Assembly: GCF_004000865.1 (NCBI RefSeq)
Contig: NZ_BIMB01000006.1
Coordinates: forward strand, 124,001-188,000
Source of the DNA: Paenibacillus elgii NBRC 100335
Lineage (GTDB): Bacteria > Bacillota > Bacilli > Paenibacillales > NBRC-103111
DNA length: 64,000 bases
Direction: 5' to 3'
Below are positions 33,790-41,205 of the stretch, piece after piece. A program made the position numbers and the translations under genes. The notes beneath the pieces are model-generated. The model worked only from the letters and a program-made list of their open reading frames with translations. It made no database searches and had not been told where the DNA came from. Position 1 is the first letter of the stretch; each line of letters opens with the position of its first letter.

Positions 33790-34422
33790 ATGATGACCGG
33801 AGTGCTATTAGCGGGCGGTCACCCGCGGCGAATTGAAGGCCGTCCCGCGGAACTGTTGGTGTTGGCTGGTGAAACGGTCGTAGCGAAGCAAATCCGCGAA
33901 ATGCTTACAATCTGCGGAGAAGTCATTATCGTAACGAACGAGCCCAAAATTTTTCTTGAACATGTCCCTCGGTCCGTACGTATCATTACGGATTTTTACC
34001 CGGGCCGCGGACCTCTCGGCGGGCTTCATGCGGCGCTCACACTATCCAGATACCCCGAGCTATGGGTAACCGGCGGGGCCATGCCGTTCATTTCGGCAAG
34101 AGCGGCCTCCTTCTTGGCAGAGCACCGGAGCGTCTTCGGCTACGATGCCGTGCTGCCAGAGGTATCGGGACGGCCTGAGCCTTTGCATGGCATATACCGC
34201 CAAAGCTGTCTCACGGCATTGATGCCGCTGCTGGAATCGGGAAGCGACGTACAGCCGGGCTGGATGACGTTCCTGCGCAAGCTTCGTTGGGGCTGTGTCG
34301 AAGCGGATATGCTTCGCAAGCAAAATTTGGGGGATGCCTTTACATTTCGGATTAAAACAGAAAAGCAGTATTCGGAAGCGGTTTCGCGGGCGCAGGCCCT
34401 GGTCCGAAGCGTATATCGGTAG
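33790..34422 (+). CDS. MobA-like molybdenum-cofactor guanylyltransferase, apparently degenerate
   Basis: 210 residues with the MobA fold: LLAGG near the start, PGRGPLGGLHAAL in the middle, RPEPLHGIYRQSCL later. Two key spots depart from the family. The usual G-G-x-S-x-R-x-G-x-x-K loop reads GGHPRRIEGRPAELL without the Lys, and the metal-binding (C)D-x-P-F site reads GGAMPF, with the Asp replaced by Ala. It is likely inactive, divergent, or a regulator. It lies under an FNR-controlled promoter, as expected for nitrate-respiration cofactor supply. Confidence 0.7.
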   Translation: MMTGVLLAGGHPRRIEGRPAELLVLAGETVVAKQIREMLTICGEVIIVTNEPKIFLEHVPRSVRIITDFYPGRGPLGGLHAALTLSRYPELWVTGGAMPFISARAASFLAEHRSVFGYDAVLPEVSGRPEPLHGIYRQSCLTALMPLLESGSDVQPGWMTFLRKLRWGCVEADMLRKQNLGDAFTFRIKTEKQYSEAVSRAQALVRSVYR

Positions 34423-34450
34423 AAAAGGGCGGAGCTTTCCCGCCTTTTTG
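34423..34450 (+). terminator. terminator after the mobA-like gene
   Basis: AAAAGG-G-CGG / CCG-CCTTTT stem with bulge and T-rich tail. Confidence 0.5.
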
Positions 34451-34540
34451 TTTTCCCAGTTCGTGCTGGAAGCTATGGAAGTGAAAAGCCAAGTATAGAA
34501 ACAGCGGCGGATTACGATGCTATGCTTGAGGTGATGGCTG

Positions 34541-35071
34541 ATGAATCGGGCGTTATGGACGTCCCTTGCCGCCATAGGTACGGCACAAGCGCTGAAAATA
34601 CCCGATCGGCTCCGTCAGAGCGGCCGTTTTGAGTGGGCAGACCTGTTTCGGACCGGCGGCATGCCGAGCTCGCATTCGGCTGGAGTCGTGTCGCTCGCGA
34701 CTTATATCGGGCTTAAGAAAGGGGTTTCTTCCATCTCATTCTCACTTGCGGTCGTATTGAGTCTGATCGTGATGTACGACGCCATGGGGATTCGCCGTCA
34801 TGCCGGCATGATCGCATCGGAGGTAAACCAGCTGGAGGATGTGCTCGTTAAATTAACGGAGCAGCATCCTCCTTATGTGCATCGTAAAGACAAAGAGCTG
34901 GAAGAACGGTTAGGCCATTTGCCGGAAGAAGTGTTGGGAGGGGCAGTCATCGGGGCGGCAATCGGTTGGCTCAGCTATATGACGGAATTTCCCCAGCAAC
35001 GCCCTGGGAAAGCTTGTGCCGCTTTCATACGGAAATCGTTGTACACGTTGAGCTCTCGTATGGTTCAATAA
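34541..35071 (+). CDS. DUF212 / YuiD-type membrane protein (PAP2-like)
   Basis: 176 residues. TGGMPSSHSAGVVSLATYIG and MGIRRHAGMIASEVNQ carry the SxSH and RxxxH-type residues of acid-phosphatase/haloperoxidase folds, with a membrane segment around ISFSLAVVLSLIVMYD and another near GGAVIGAAIGWLSY. Possible lipid-phosphate phosphatase; exact activity is unknown. Ends inside the 3' end of the convergent kinase gene (47-base overlap). Confidence 0.83.
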   Translation: MNRALWTSLAAIGTAQALKIPDRLRQSGRFEWADLFRTGGMPSSHSAGVVSLATYIGLKKGVSSISFSLAVVLSLIVMYDAMGIRRHAGMIASEVNQLEDVLVKLTEQHPPYVHRKDKELEERLGHLPEEVLGGAVIGAAIGWLSYMTEFPQQRPGKACAAFIRKSLYTLSSRMVQ

Positions 35072-36665
35072 GATCGTTAGTCCCGGACGTCGGCAAAGTA
35101 ATCGTAAATTTGGTGCCTTCGTCCGGCACGCTTTCCACTTCTATAGTTCCTTCATGATCCTGAACGATCTTATGACAGATAGATAAGCCGAGACCTGTTC
35201 CGGAATCTTTGGTTGTATAGAACGGAATAAAAATTTTATCCAGCTCCGACTCGGGAATGCCTTTGCCGGTATCGGAAATTTCAATCACGGCATCGGGTCC
35301 CGCGGCAAACAGCCGGATTCGGACCATGCCTTGTTCGGGCATCGCTTCAAAGGCGTTTTTGACCAGGTTTAGCAGCAGTTGAAGCATTTTATCTTGATCC
35401 ATCAGCATTTGAATATCCCGGTCGTCGTGTTCGAACCTTACCTGGTGTCCGAGTCTTGTCGTCTCCGAATCCAGTAGCGAGAGAACCCGGTAAATACAGC
35501 CTTGAATTGATTGAATTTTGTACTGAGTGACATGCGGCTTGGAAAATTGCAAAAATTCGGCGGTCAGCATGCTCATCCGGTTAATTTCGTCCATAATGAG
35601 CTCATACCAAGGCTCGATGTTGTAATCCCCGGCTTTTGACAACTGCAGAAACCCCTTGATCGTCGTCAGCGGATTACGGATTTCGTGCGCCATGCCTGAA
35701 GCCAGCTCGCCGACGACGCGAAGCTTCTCCGACCGCAGCATATGCTCCTCGCGCTTTAGCCAGCTCTCTCGCTTCATCATATACAGTCCGTGCTCGGCGA
35801 CGACGATCAGGTCGTCCTTGGTCACCCCGTCTCGCGAATAGCAGGCCATGCCGAAATTGATTTCGATGCCGGTCAGTTTAGGAAATTCGGAAGCGAGCAG
35901 CTGCGTGACGGCATTAACCGTCTCTTGCATATCGTCCGAGCGGAGCACGATCGCAAATTCGTCTCCGCCATAGCGACATACCAACAAAGCGTCGGGGAAC
36001 ATGATGCGCAGCAGCTCGGCCGCTTGCCGCAAAATTTTGTTCACTCCCTGAAATCCGTTTGTCGTGTTCAGCGATTTGAGATCTTTACAGTCGATGAGTA
36101 CGAGAATGATGGGTTCTTTTTGCTTGACGAGCTGCTCCATTTGTTTATGAAATTCCTGAAAATTATATAGGCCTGTTAGCGAATCGTGAGTACTCAGATG
36201 CTTCTTCTCCTTGGTCAGCAGCTGTTTTTGCTGCTCGATATCATAAATGTATTTACGGAACATAAAAGCAAGCAGCAGGCAGGTTCCTGCCGTAAACACA
36301 ACTTCAATCAGCGTGCTCCAGTTGAAGGGGCGGCCGGCCATCGAAATGAGAGCATAAGCCAGCATCAGGGCCGCATTGGCGCTAACCGCATAGCGAAAAG
36401 GAGCCATCCCGTAAAACAGCTTGCACATATGCAGCAAGTAAAGCGGAATGCACCAGTCGCTTAAGCTTGCGGCGTGAAGCGCGACAAGAAGACTGAGTTG
36501 GATGGCAAGCTGTGCCGGTATGAATGTGTGAACGGAACGGATATGCGTGAGTGCGTAACCAAGGGATGCGAGAACGAGCAGCAGCGGACTTGAGGCCTGA
36601 TCGTGATAGAGGGAGGAAGCGCAAACCAAACCGGTATAAATGAGGAAGATCCAGCTACCTTTCAT
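35025..36665 (-). CDS. membrane GGDEF + histidine kinase fusion protein
   Basis: 546 residues. About five membrane helices (1-140), a GGDEF domain (DSLTGLYN at 161, RYGGDEF at 231-237), then a histidine kinase: GMAHEIRNPLTTIKG (His327), N-box NLVKNAFEAMPEQ, G1 DTGKGIPESELDKIF, G2 GTGLGLSIC. No inhibitory RxxD is found before GGDEF, and the nucleotide region (VLIDCKDLKSLN) is somewhat divergent. It is uncommon to have both domains in one chain in this order. No adjacent response regulator, so it may feed the sporulation phosphorelay. GGAG precedes the ATG. Confidence 0.88.
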   Translation of the reverse strand: MKGSWIFLIYTGLVCASSLYHDQASSPLLLVLASLGYALTHIRSVHTFIPAQLAIQLSLLVALHAASLSDWCIPLYLLHMCKLFYGMAPFRYAVSANAALMLAYALISMAGRPFNWSTLIEVVFTAGTCLLLAFMFRKYIYDIEQQKQLLTKEKKHLSTHDSLTGLYNFQEFHKQMEQLVKQKEPIILVLIDCKDLKSLNTTNGFQGVNKILRQAAELLRIMFPDALLVCRYGGDEFAIVLRSDDMQETVNAVTQLLASEFPKLTGIEINFGMACYSRDGVTKDDLIVVAEHGLYMMKRESWLKREEHMLRSEKLRVVGELASGMAHEIRNPLTTIKGFLQLSKAGDYNIEPWYELIMDEINRMSMLTAEFLQFSKPHVTQYKIQSIQGCIYRVLSLLDSETTRLGHQVRFEHDDRDIQMLMDQDKMLQLLLNLVKNAFEAMPEQGMVRIRLFAAGPDAVIEISDTGKGIPESELDKIFIPFYTTKDSGTGLGLSICHKIVQDHEGTIEVESVPDEGTKFTITLPTSGTNDLIEPYESSTCTTISV

Positions 36666-36781
36666 ATTGGAACTCCAACCCCCGAATGAGCCGTAGTTTT
36701 ATTAGTACTAAAAGAAATTCTGTATAGGAGGTGGAATTCCTGCTTGAACTCCCAAATTCAGTAAAAACTTTTTTGGGGTGC

Positions 36782-36827
36782 AAAAAAAGAAAACCAAGCG
36801 GAATCGCCGGTCGGGCTGCGCTTGGTT
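36782..36827 (-). terminator. terminator after the DUF3892 gene
   Basis: AACCAAGCG / CGCTTGGTT stem; the A-run at 36782-36788 gives the T-tail on the minus strand. Confidence 0.7.
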
Positions 36828-36835
36828 CTCCGGGT

Positions 36836-37069
36836 TTAAAATCCAGGCAGGTTATCGAGATTGTTGCTTGGATCTCCGTCGGCGTTGGAACGCAAATGCT
36901 CGTCTCCATCTCTTCCGCGGAATACGTTCACGTTCTCAAGCTGTCCGTTTTTGGCCAACTGCTGCGCTTCCAAGTAATCGACCACTTGGCCGGAAGACAG
37001 CTTCAATTCGACGATGTCGCCGTCGCCGTTTTTGCGTACGGCTACGACTTGCTGTTTGTTTGGTTCCAT
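36836..37069 (-). CDS. DUF3892 small protein
   Basis: 77 residues: QQVVAVRKNGDGDIVELKLS, SGQVVDYLEAQQLAKNGQLE, NVNVFRGRDGDEHLRSNADG. The VxAVRKNxxGDIxxxKLxxGxVxxxxEAxxLAxxG pattern is DUF3892. Function unknown; small Firmicute cytoplasmic protein. Downstream of the MBL hydrolase on the same strand, so probably one unit. Confidence 0.78.
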   Translation of the reverse strand: MEPNKQQVVAVRKNGDGDIVELKLSSGQVVDYLEAQQLAKNGQLENVNVFRGRDGDEHLRSNADGDPSNNLDNLPGF

Positions 37070-37113
37070 GCGGTATCGCCTCCACGGACTATCATGCGCC
37101 GGATGGAGGCATT

Positions 37114-37857
37114 TTATGCTTCGAACGTGTAGGTCTTAAATTGCTCGATAAATGTCATATCCCCGGTTTTGCCGATGAACTGGGGCATATCGTCGCCATA
37201 GTGCATCAGCAGCGTCTTTTGCTGAATCGGCTTCGGCAGCGTCAGCAGCTCGTCCAACGTGGCGTGAACGATGCCGGGGGAGTGGAGTTGGCAATCATGC
37301 AAAAATACGGTGCAGCCCTTATGATGAAGCTCGTGCAGCAGCGGACCGTTGAACCGGGTATCGGCGCTGAAAAAAATTTTACCGTTCAGCAGGAACGAAT
37401 AGCACGGCTTGCCTGGGATGTGATCGGCCGGAAGGAGTTCGACCGTCAGACCGGGATGGATGGTTGTCGGCGTATGTTCGCTAAGTGCAATGACCTCGAA
37501 GTAATCGTTAAGGGATGTAACGTCTTCCGCCAGATTCTCCAGTCCACCGCGCAGCGATTGCTCCCATAGGATCGTTTCCAGCTTGGTGGATAGGAGCAGC
37601 GGTATTTTTCTTTTGAACGTGTACATATAGCGAAAGGCGAGCTCTTCGATTCCCCCTATATGGTCCGCGTGAATGTGGGAAATAAGCACCGCATCGATCT
37701 GATCGAGAGAGACACCGAGCTCGTGCAGAGCTCTTGGCGCGGTATAACCGCAATCGATTAACAGCGTGAAGCCGCCGGTATAAACCAAGGCATTATTATT
37801 ATAGTACGTTTTCGCAAATGCGCTTCCCGTACCTATCATTTGAATTTGCAGACTCAC
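37114..37857 (-). CDS. MBL-fold metallohydrolase (RNase Z / YhfI-like)
   Basis: 247 residues from GTG (GCGGAGG upstream). Metal ligands: AVLISHIHADHIGGIEELAF (HxHxDH), later LPADHIPGKPCYSFLL, FFSADTRFNG and LMHYGDDM. Bears GTGSAFAKTYYNNNALVYTG near the start, typical of the RNase Z/YhfI branch. Acts on nucleic acid, phosphodiester or a small metabolite; substrate not readable. First of the unit with the DUF3892 gene. Confidence 0.86.
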   Translation of the reverse strand: MSLQIQMIGTGSAFAKTYYNNNALVYTGGFTLLIDCGYTAPRALHELGVSLDQIDAVLISHIHADHIGGIEELAFRYMYTFKRKIPLLLSTKLETILWEQSLRGGLENLAEDVTSLNDYFEVIALSEHTPTTIHPGLTVELLPADHIPGKPCYSFLLNGKIFFSADTRFNGPLLHELHHKGCTVFLHDCQLHSPGIVHATLDELLTLPKPIQQKTLLMHYGDDMPQFIGKTGDMTFIEQFKTYTFEA

Positions 37858-37977
37858 TTGGTTCCTCCGCTCGTTAAGGCTTCCAGCCGGATATGCTTTT
37901 AAATTTACCACGGTTATCTTACACGATTCAAGATGGGTTTGTCACATTTTGGGTAAATTTAATACATCTTGTCCCTC

Positions 37978-38006
37978 TTGTAATAGGAACAAATGTTCTA
38001 TATAAT
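37978..38006 (+). promoter_or_regulatory. strong promoter with LexA box in the spacer
   Basis: TTGTAA (37978-37983), 17-base spacer, TATAAT (38001-38006). Within the spacer lies GAACAAATGTTC (37987-37998), identical to the box at 26303. An SOS-controlled promoter is the simplest reading. Confidence 0.65.
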
Positions 38007-38045
38007 AAAATCAAATCTTTATTTAAATCCGGCAGGAGAGGGAAC

Positions 38046-38393
38046 ATGCGGAATACGACCGTAGAACCGTGGGTGCATCAGTATGTCGTCACGCTTTATT
38101 TGCTTAAGGCGCTTGAGCGCGACCGGAAGCATGCTGAAGCGATGAAGCTTTCCAGAATATGGGGCGGGCTTTTCGAACGGCTGCTGCTATTGGCCGAGCG
38201 GGAACATAACCATGTGAAGCAGCGGCTGCGCCGGAGCGGATGCCGCATCGTTCTGGAGGAAGTGACCCCGGAGCGTCACTACCATGTCATGTATGTATTC
38301 CAAGGTTACGAGTTTCATTGCTCCATGATGCCTATCGTACTGAAGGGCAAATGCGAAGAAAAGCTGCAGGAGCTCCTTAAGGGCGTGAGCTGA
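38046..38393 (+). CDS. unknown protein under an SOS-type promoter, 115 aa
   Basis: Reads RNTTVEPWVHQYVVTLYLLK, ALERDRKHAEAMKLSRIWGG, LFERLLLLAEREHNHVKQRL, then a beta part RIVLEEVTPERHYHVMYVFQ, GYEFHCSMMPIVLKGKCEEK. A helical N-terminal half and beta/helix C-terminal half; three cysteines. AGGAGAGGG precedes the ATG. I do not recognise a family. The upstream LexA box suggests a DNA-damage role. Confidence 0.7.
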   Translation: MRNTTVEPWVHQYVVTLYLLKALERDRKHAEAMKLSRIWGGLFERLLLLAEREHNHVKQRLRRSGCRIVLEEVTPERHYHVMYVFQGYEFHCSMMPIVLKGKCEEKLQELLKGVS

Positions 38394-38626
38394 AATTTCC
38401 CGGGTAAGCGCACGAATCGCCACGGTTCGCCTTGCGGGAGTATCGTTCGACAATGACGCCTTTTGTTGGCATATTTTGTATAGAGAATGGAAAAAATCTT
38501 CCTCACACACAACATCTTGAGGGGCGCTTAAAAAAAGCTGAAAGTTTTCTGGACGAAGCGCGCAACTCTTAGCGAGCTATGGAGTATAAGATAGCAGAAC
38601 GAAGAACATGATGGAGGTTGCTGGAA

Positions 38627-39241
38627 ATGAAGGTGCCGCGATTGCTGACGCTGGTGCTGTCGCTTTCCTTGTTCGGAACAGCGGGAGCGTACGCCAGCTC
38701 CATGTGGGGCGATTTCGAAGGTTTTCCGAAAGTAAAGCTGATGATCAATAATGCGGAAAAGCCGTTCAAAGACGGTGAAACTCCCGCTTTTGTCGCGAAG
38801 GGAAGCGCCGTATTCCCTGTTCGCGTGTTGTCTGAATCTTTGCAGGCGCTCGTGAAATGGGACGACGCTGCGAAGACCGTTTCCATCACCAAGCCGAACG
38901 TACATATGTTTGTTGCGAAGAAGGTCAATGACGACTATTCGATCAAACAGCCGTTCGGCGGTGTGAAGAAGGGCGACCGTCTCGACTTTGCCGTGTTTGC
39001 GCAAGTAGACAGCTTGACGACACCGATCTCTTCTTTTAAAATCTCGATCCACGCTCCGAACGGGGAGCAGGTGGCGGTTCATGAGAAAGCCGTCAACGGC
39101 CAGAAGGAAAGCTTCTGGTACCCGTGGCCGTTCAACGTCACATTCGCCGAATCCGGGAACTATATCGTGAAGTTCTCGATCAAACCGGACGAGCGCAGCG
39201 ACTATACGGTCGTATCGGAAAAGGTGATCGCATCCGAATAA
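38627..39241 (+). CDS. secreted protein with copper-amine-oxidase N-terminal (stalk) domain
   Basis: 204 residues. Signal peptide (LLTLVLSLSLFGTAGAYASS) and a stalk-type domain: VKLMINNAEKPFKDGETPAF, SAVFPVRVLSESLQALVKWD, DAAKTVSI. The second half is a beta-sandwich (FKISIHAPNGEQVAVHEKAV, FNVTFAESGNYIVKFSIKPD) like an extracellular immunoglobulin-like fold. Common wall/surface module in Paenibacillus; role unknown. GGAGG precedes the ATG. Confidence 0.8.
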   Translation: MKVPRLLTLVLSLSLFGTAGAYASSMWGDFEGFPKVKLMINNAEKPFKDGETPAFVAKGSAVFPVRVLSESLQALVKWDDAAKTVSITKPNVHMFVAKKVNDDYSIKQPFGGVKKGDRLDFAVFAQVDSLTTPISSFKISIHAPNGEQVAVHEKAVNGQKESFWYPWPFNVTFAESGNYIVKFSIKPDERSDYTVVSEKVIASE

Positions 39242-39339
39242 GTCGCGGACGGTTGGGATAACCCGGTTCATTGACTTCGTCTTGTCGACCGTGGTACGAT
39301 ACGGGAGAACATTAAATTAAGATGAAATGAGGTTTTCCC

Positions 39340-39639
39340 ATGAGCGATCACATTCATGACGCTTCCTGCGATCACGATCACGATCATGAGGACGATATCT
39401 TTATCGTGACCGACCAAGACGGAGTCGAGCATGAGATGGTGATGGTATACACTTTCGAAGCTAGCGACCGGGCCTATGCGGTACTTCTCGATCGTAACGA
39501 TATGGAGGCAGACGGCGTTATTTTCCGGATAGACGAAGAGGACGGCGAAGCTTTTCTTGCGAGCATTGAAGACGAAGAAGAGTGGGACCGCGTTGTTCAA
39601 ATCTACAACGAAATTGTGGAAGAACAAGAGCAGCAATAA
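39340..39639 (+). CDS. DUF1292 protein (YrzB-like)
   Basis: 99 residues, strongly acidic. HDHDHEDDIFIVTDQDGVEH, EMVMVYTFEASDRAYAVLLD, EDGEAFLASIEDEEEWDRVV. The 'D-x-x-G-x-E....FEx-x-x...YAVLL' pattern is DUF1292. The His/Asp-rich start may bind metal. In many Firmicutes yrzB lies with alaS/yrrK; here it is alone. Confidence 0.85.
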   Translation: MSDHIHDASCDHDHDHEDDIFIVTDQDGVEHEMVMVYTFEASDRAYAVLLDRNDMEADGVIFRIDEEDGEAFLASIEDEEEWDRVVQIYNEIVEEQEQQ

Positions 39640-39650
39640 CAAATACCGTA

Positions 39651-39682
39651 AAAAACCTTTCTTGTTTGCAAGAAAGGTTTTT
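39651..39682 (+). terminator. terminator after the DUF1292 gene
   Basis: AAAAACCTTTCTTG / CAAGAAAGGTTTTT stem, short loop, T-rich end. Confidence 0.85.
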
Positions 39683-39719
39683 CGCGTTTTAGGCGGCTTG
39701 CGCCAGGGGAAGTGTCGAA

Positions 39720-39756
39720 AAAGACCGTTTTCGCCGTAGGCGGACAACGGTCTTTT
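39720..39756 (-). terminator. terminator of the DUF1885 gene
   Basis: AAAGACCGTT / AACGGTCTTT stem next to the end of the minus-strand gene; AAAAA on the left gives the T-tail. Confidence 0.65.
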
Positions 39757-39763
39757 GGGACGT

Positions 39764-40183
39764 CTATTTACGCGGATTGAAGTACATGGTTCGTCCGTTG
39801 AATAAATGCAGTTCCGCTTTCCACAGCTTGGCGAGATATTTGCAAAATTCGTTGCCCTTGGCTTTGTCGCCGTGCGTGGCATCCTCGGGAAGGACAAACT
39901 GGACGTAATGCTTTTGCGTCTCGCCTGAAGTCTCCGATCCGACGCCTGCCACAATATATTTGTAGCGCGGGCTTGTTGCTTTTAAATAAAACCACTTGCC
40001 TTCCCCTTCGGGTTTCGTTTGAATCTCATACGGAAATCCGGCTTCGTCATATTCCCAATTGAGCTGTTTGCCGGTCAGCGTAAGCTGCTCGCGGTAATGC
40101 TCCAGTTGGGCCTTCAATTCATCTAACGTCAGGGAGGAAACGGCGGACCCTTCGACGAACTTGATATAAGCGCTTTGCGCCAT
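39764..40183 (-). CDS. DUF1885 protein
   Basis: 139 residues: SAYIKFVEGSAVSSLTLDEL, KAQLEHYREQLTLTGKQLNW, YDEAGFPYEI, YKYIVAGVGSETSGETQKHY, VQFVLPEDATHGDKAKGNEF. This fits the DUF1885 pattern known from Bacillales. Cytoplasmic; function unknown. AGGTG precedes the ATG at 40183. Confidence 0.72.
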   Translation of the reverse strand: MAQSAYIKFVEGSAVSSLTLDELKAQLEHYREQLTLTGKQLNWEYDEAGFPYEIQTKPEGEGKWFYLKATSPRYKYIVAGVGSETSGETQKHYVQFVLPEDATHGDKAKGNEFCKYLAKLWKAELHLFNGRTMYFNPRK

Positions 40184-40321
40184 GATGAATGCACCTGCCT
40201 ATACATATGGACTGGAACGATTTTCTTGTTTGAAGTACCATGAACATCATAGCATTAAGAAAAATCAAATACAATACTTGTTCCGGCAGTGGTAGACGGG
40301 CAGAGAAGAGGGAGAGCGACG

Positions 40322-41164
40322 ATGAAAGACAGAAGATTTGAAGGATATCTACTGGTCACGGATATGGATGGAACGCTGCTTGATAGCGCCAAACAAATAA
40401 GCGGGGAAAATCGAGCCGCTATCGAACGGTTTACGAGCCTCGGCGGCCGGTTTACGCTCGCAACGGGGCGGATCGCCGGATCGGTCCGGCCCTTCGTTGA
40501 GCAGCTGTCGGTGAATGCGCCGGCCATTTTGTACAACGGGGCGGTCATTCACGATTTCAGCCGCGGAGAGGCCATCTGGGAACGGACGCTGTCTGCCTCG
40601 GCTAAGGAAGCGGTGGGGCGCGTTCTTGAGCGCTTTCCCGGCATCGGTGCGGAATTGTACGTGCGCGGAGGAGCGGCGCCCTATGTGCTGCAGGAAAATG
40701 CAGCGACGGAGCGTCACCGGGCCGTGGAGAAATTTCCGCTGCTGCGGCTGAATTCGTATGACGACGTATCCGAGCCGTGGATCAAGCTTCTGTTCGCCTG
40801 GGAGCCGTCGCTGCTCGACGAAGCCGTACCCGAGATCGTGCGGCTGACGGCAGGGACGGAGGTCGACTGGGTTCGTTCGGACGATAAATATTTCGAGATG
40901 CTGGCTCCGGAAGCGACGAAGGGGCATGCATTGGAACGGTTGGCAGCGGAGCTTGGCATCCCGATGGAGCGCTGTATCGCCCTTGGGGATCATCTGAACG
41001 ACCTGGAGATGATACGCCGGGCAGGTATCGGTATCGCCGTAGCCAACGCGCATCCAGAGCTTCTGGACGCCGCCAAGCGCCATGGCAAGCACCATAATGA
41101 GCATGCAATAGCCGATGCGATTGAGTGGCTGGAGGAACAAGTCCGGCTGGGGACATTGGCATAA
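40322..41164 (+). CDS. HAD-superfamily phosphatase (Cof-type)
   Basis: 280 residues. HAD motif I VTDMDGTLLDS, motif II region RFTLATGRIAGSVRPF, motif III lysine in ATKGHALERL, motif IV ALGDHLNDLEMIRRAGIGIAVANA. Cof-type (IIB cap) hydrolases dephosphorylate sugar phosphates, flavins or nucleotides. ATG at 40322; an in-frame GTG at 40289 is rejected. Single gene, terminator follows. Confidence 0.88.
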   Translation: MKDRRFEGYLLVTDMDGTLLDSAKQISGENRAAIERFTSLGGRFTLATGRIAGSVRPFVEQLSVNAPAILYNGAVIHDFSRGEAIWERTLSASAKEAVGRVLERFPGIGAELYVRGGAAPYVLQENAATERHRAVEKFPLLRLNSYDDVSEPWIKLLFAWEPSLLDEAVPEIVRLTAGTEVDWVRSDDKYFEMLAPEATKGHALERLAAELGIPMERCIALGDHLNDLEMIRRAGIGIAVANAHPELLDAAKRHGKHHNEHAIADAIEWLEEQVRLGTLA

Positions 41165-41170
41165 AATAAA

Positions 41171-41197
41171 AAAGCTTCTCCAAGACGGAGAAGCTTT
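41171..41197 (+). terminator. terminator after the HAD gene
   Basis: AAAGCTTCTCC / GGAGAAGCTTT stem, five-base loop, T-rich tail; also in position to end speA from the other strand. Confidence 0.85.
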
Positions 41198-41205
41198 GAA
41201 TTTTT

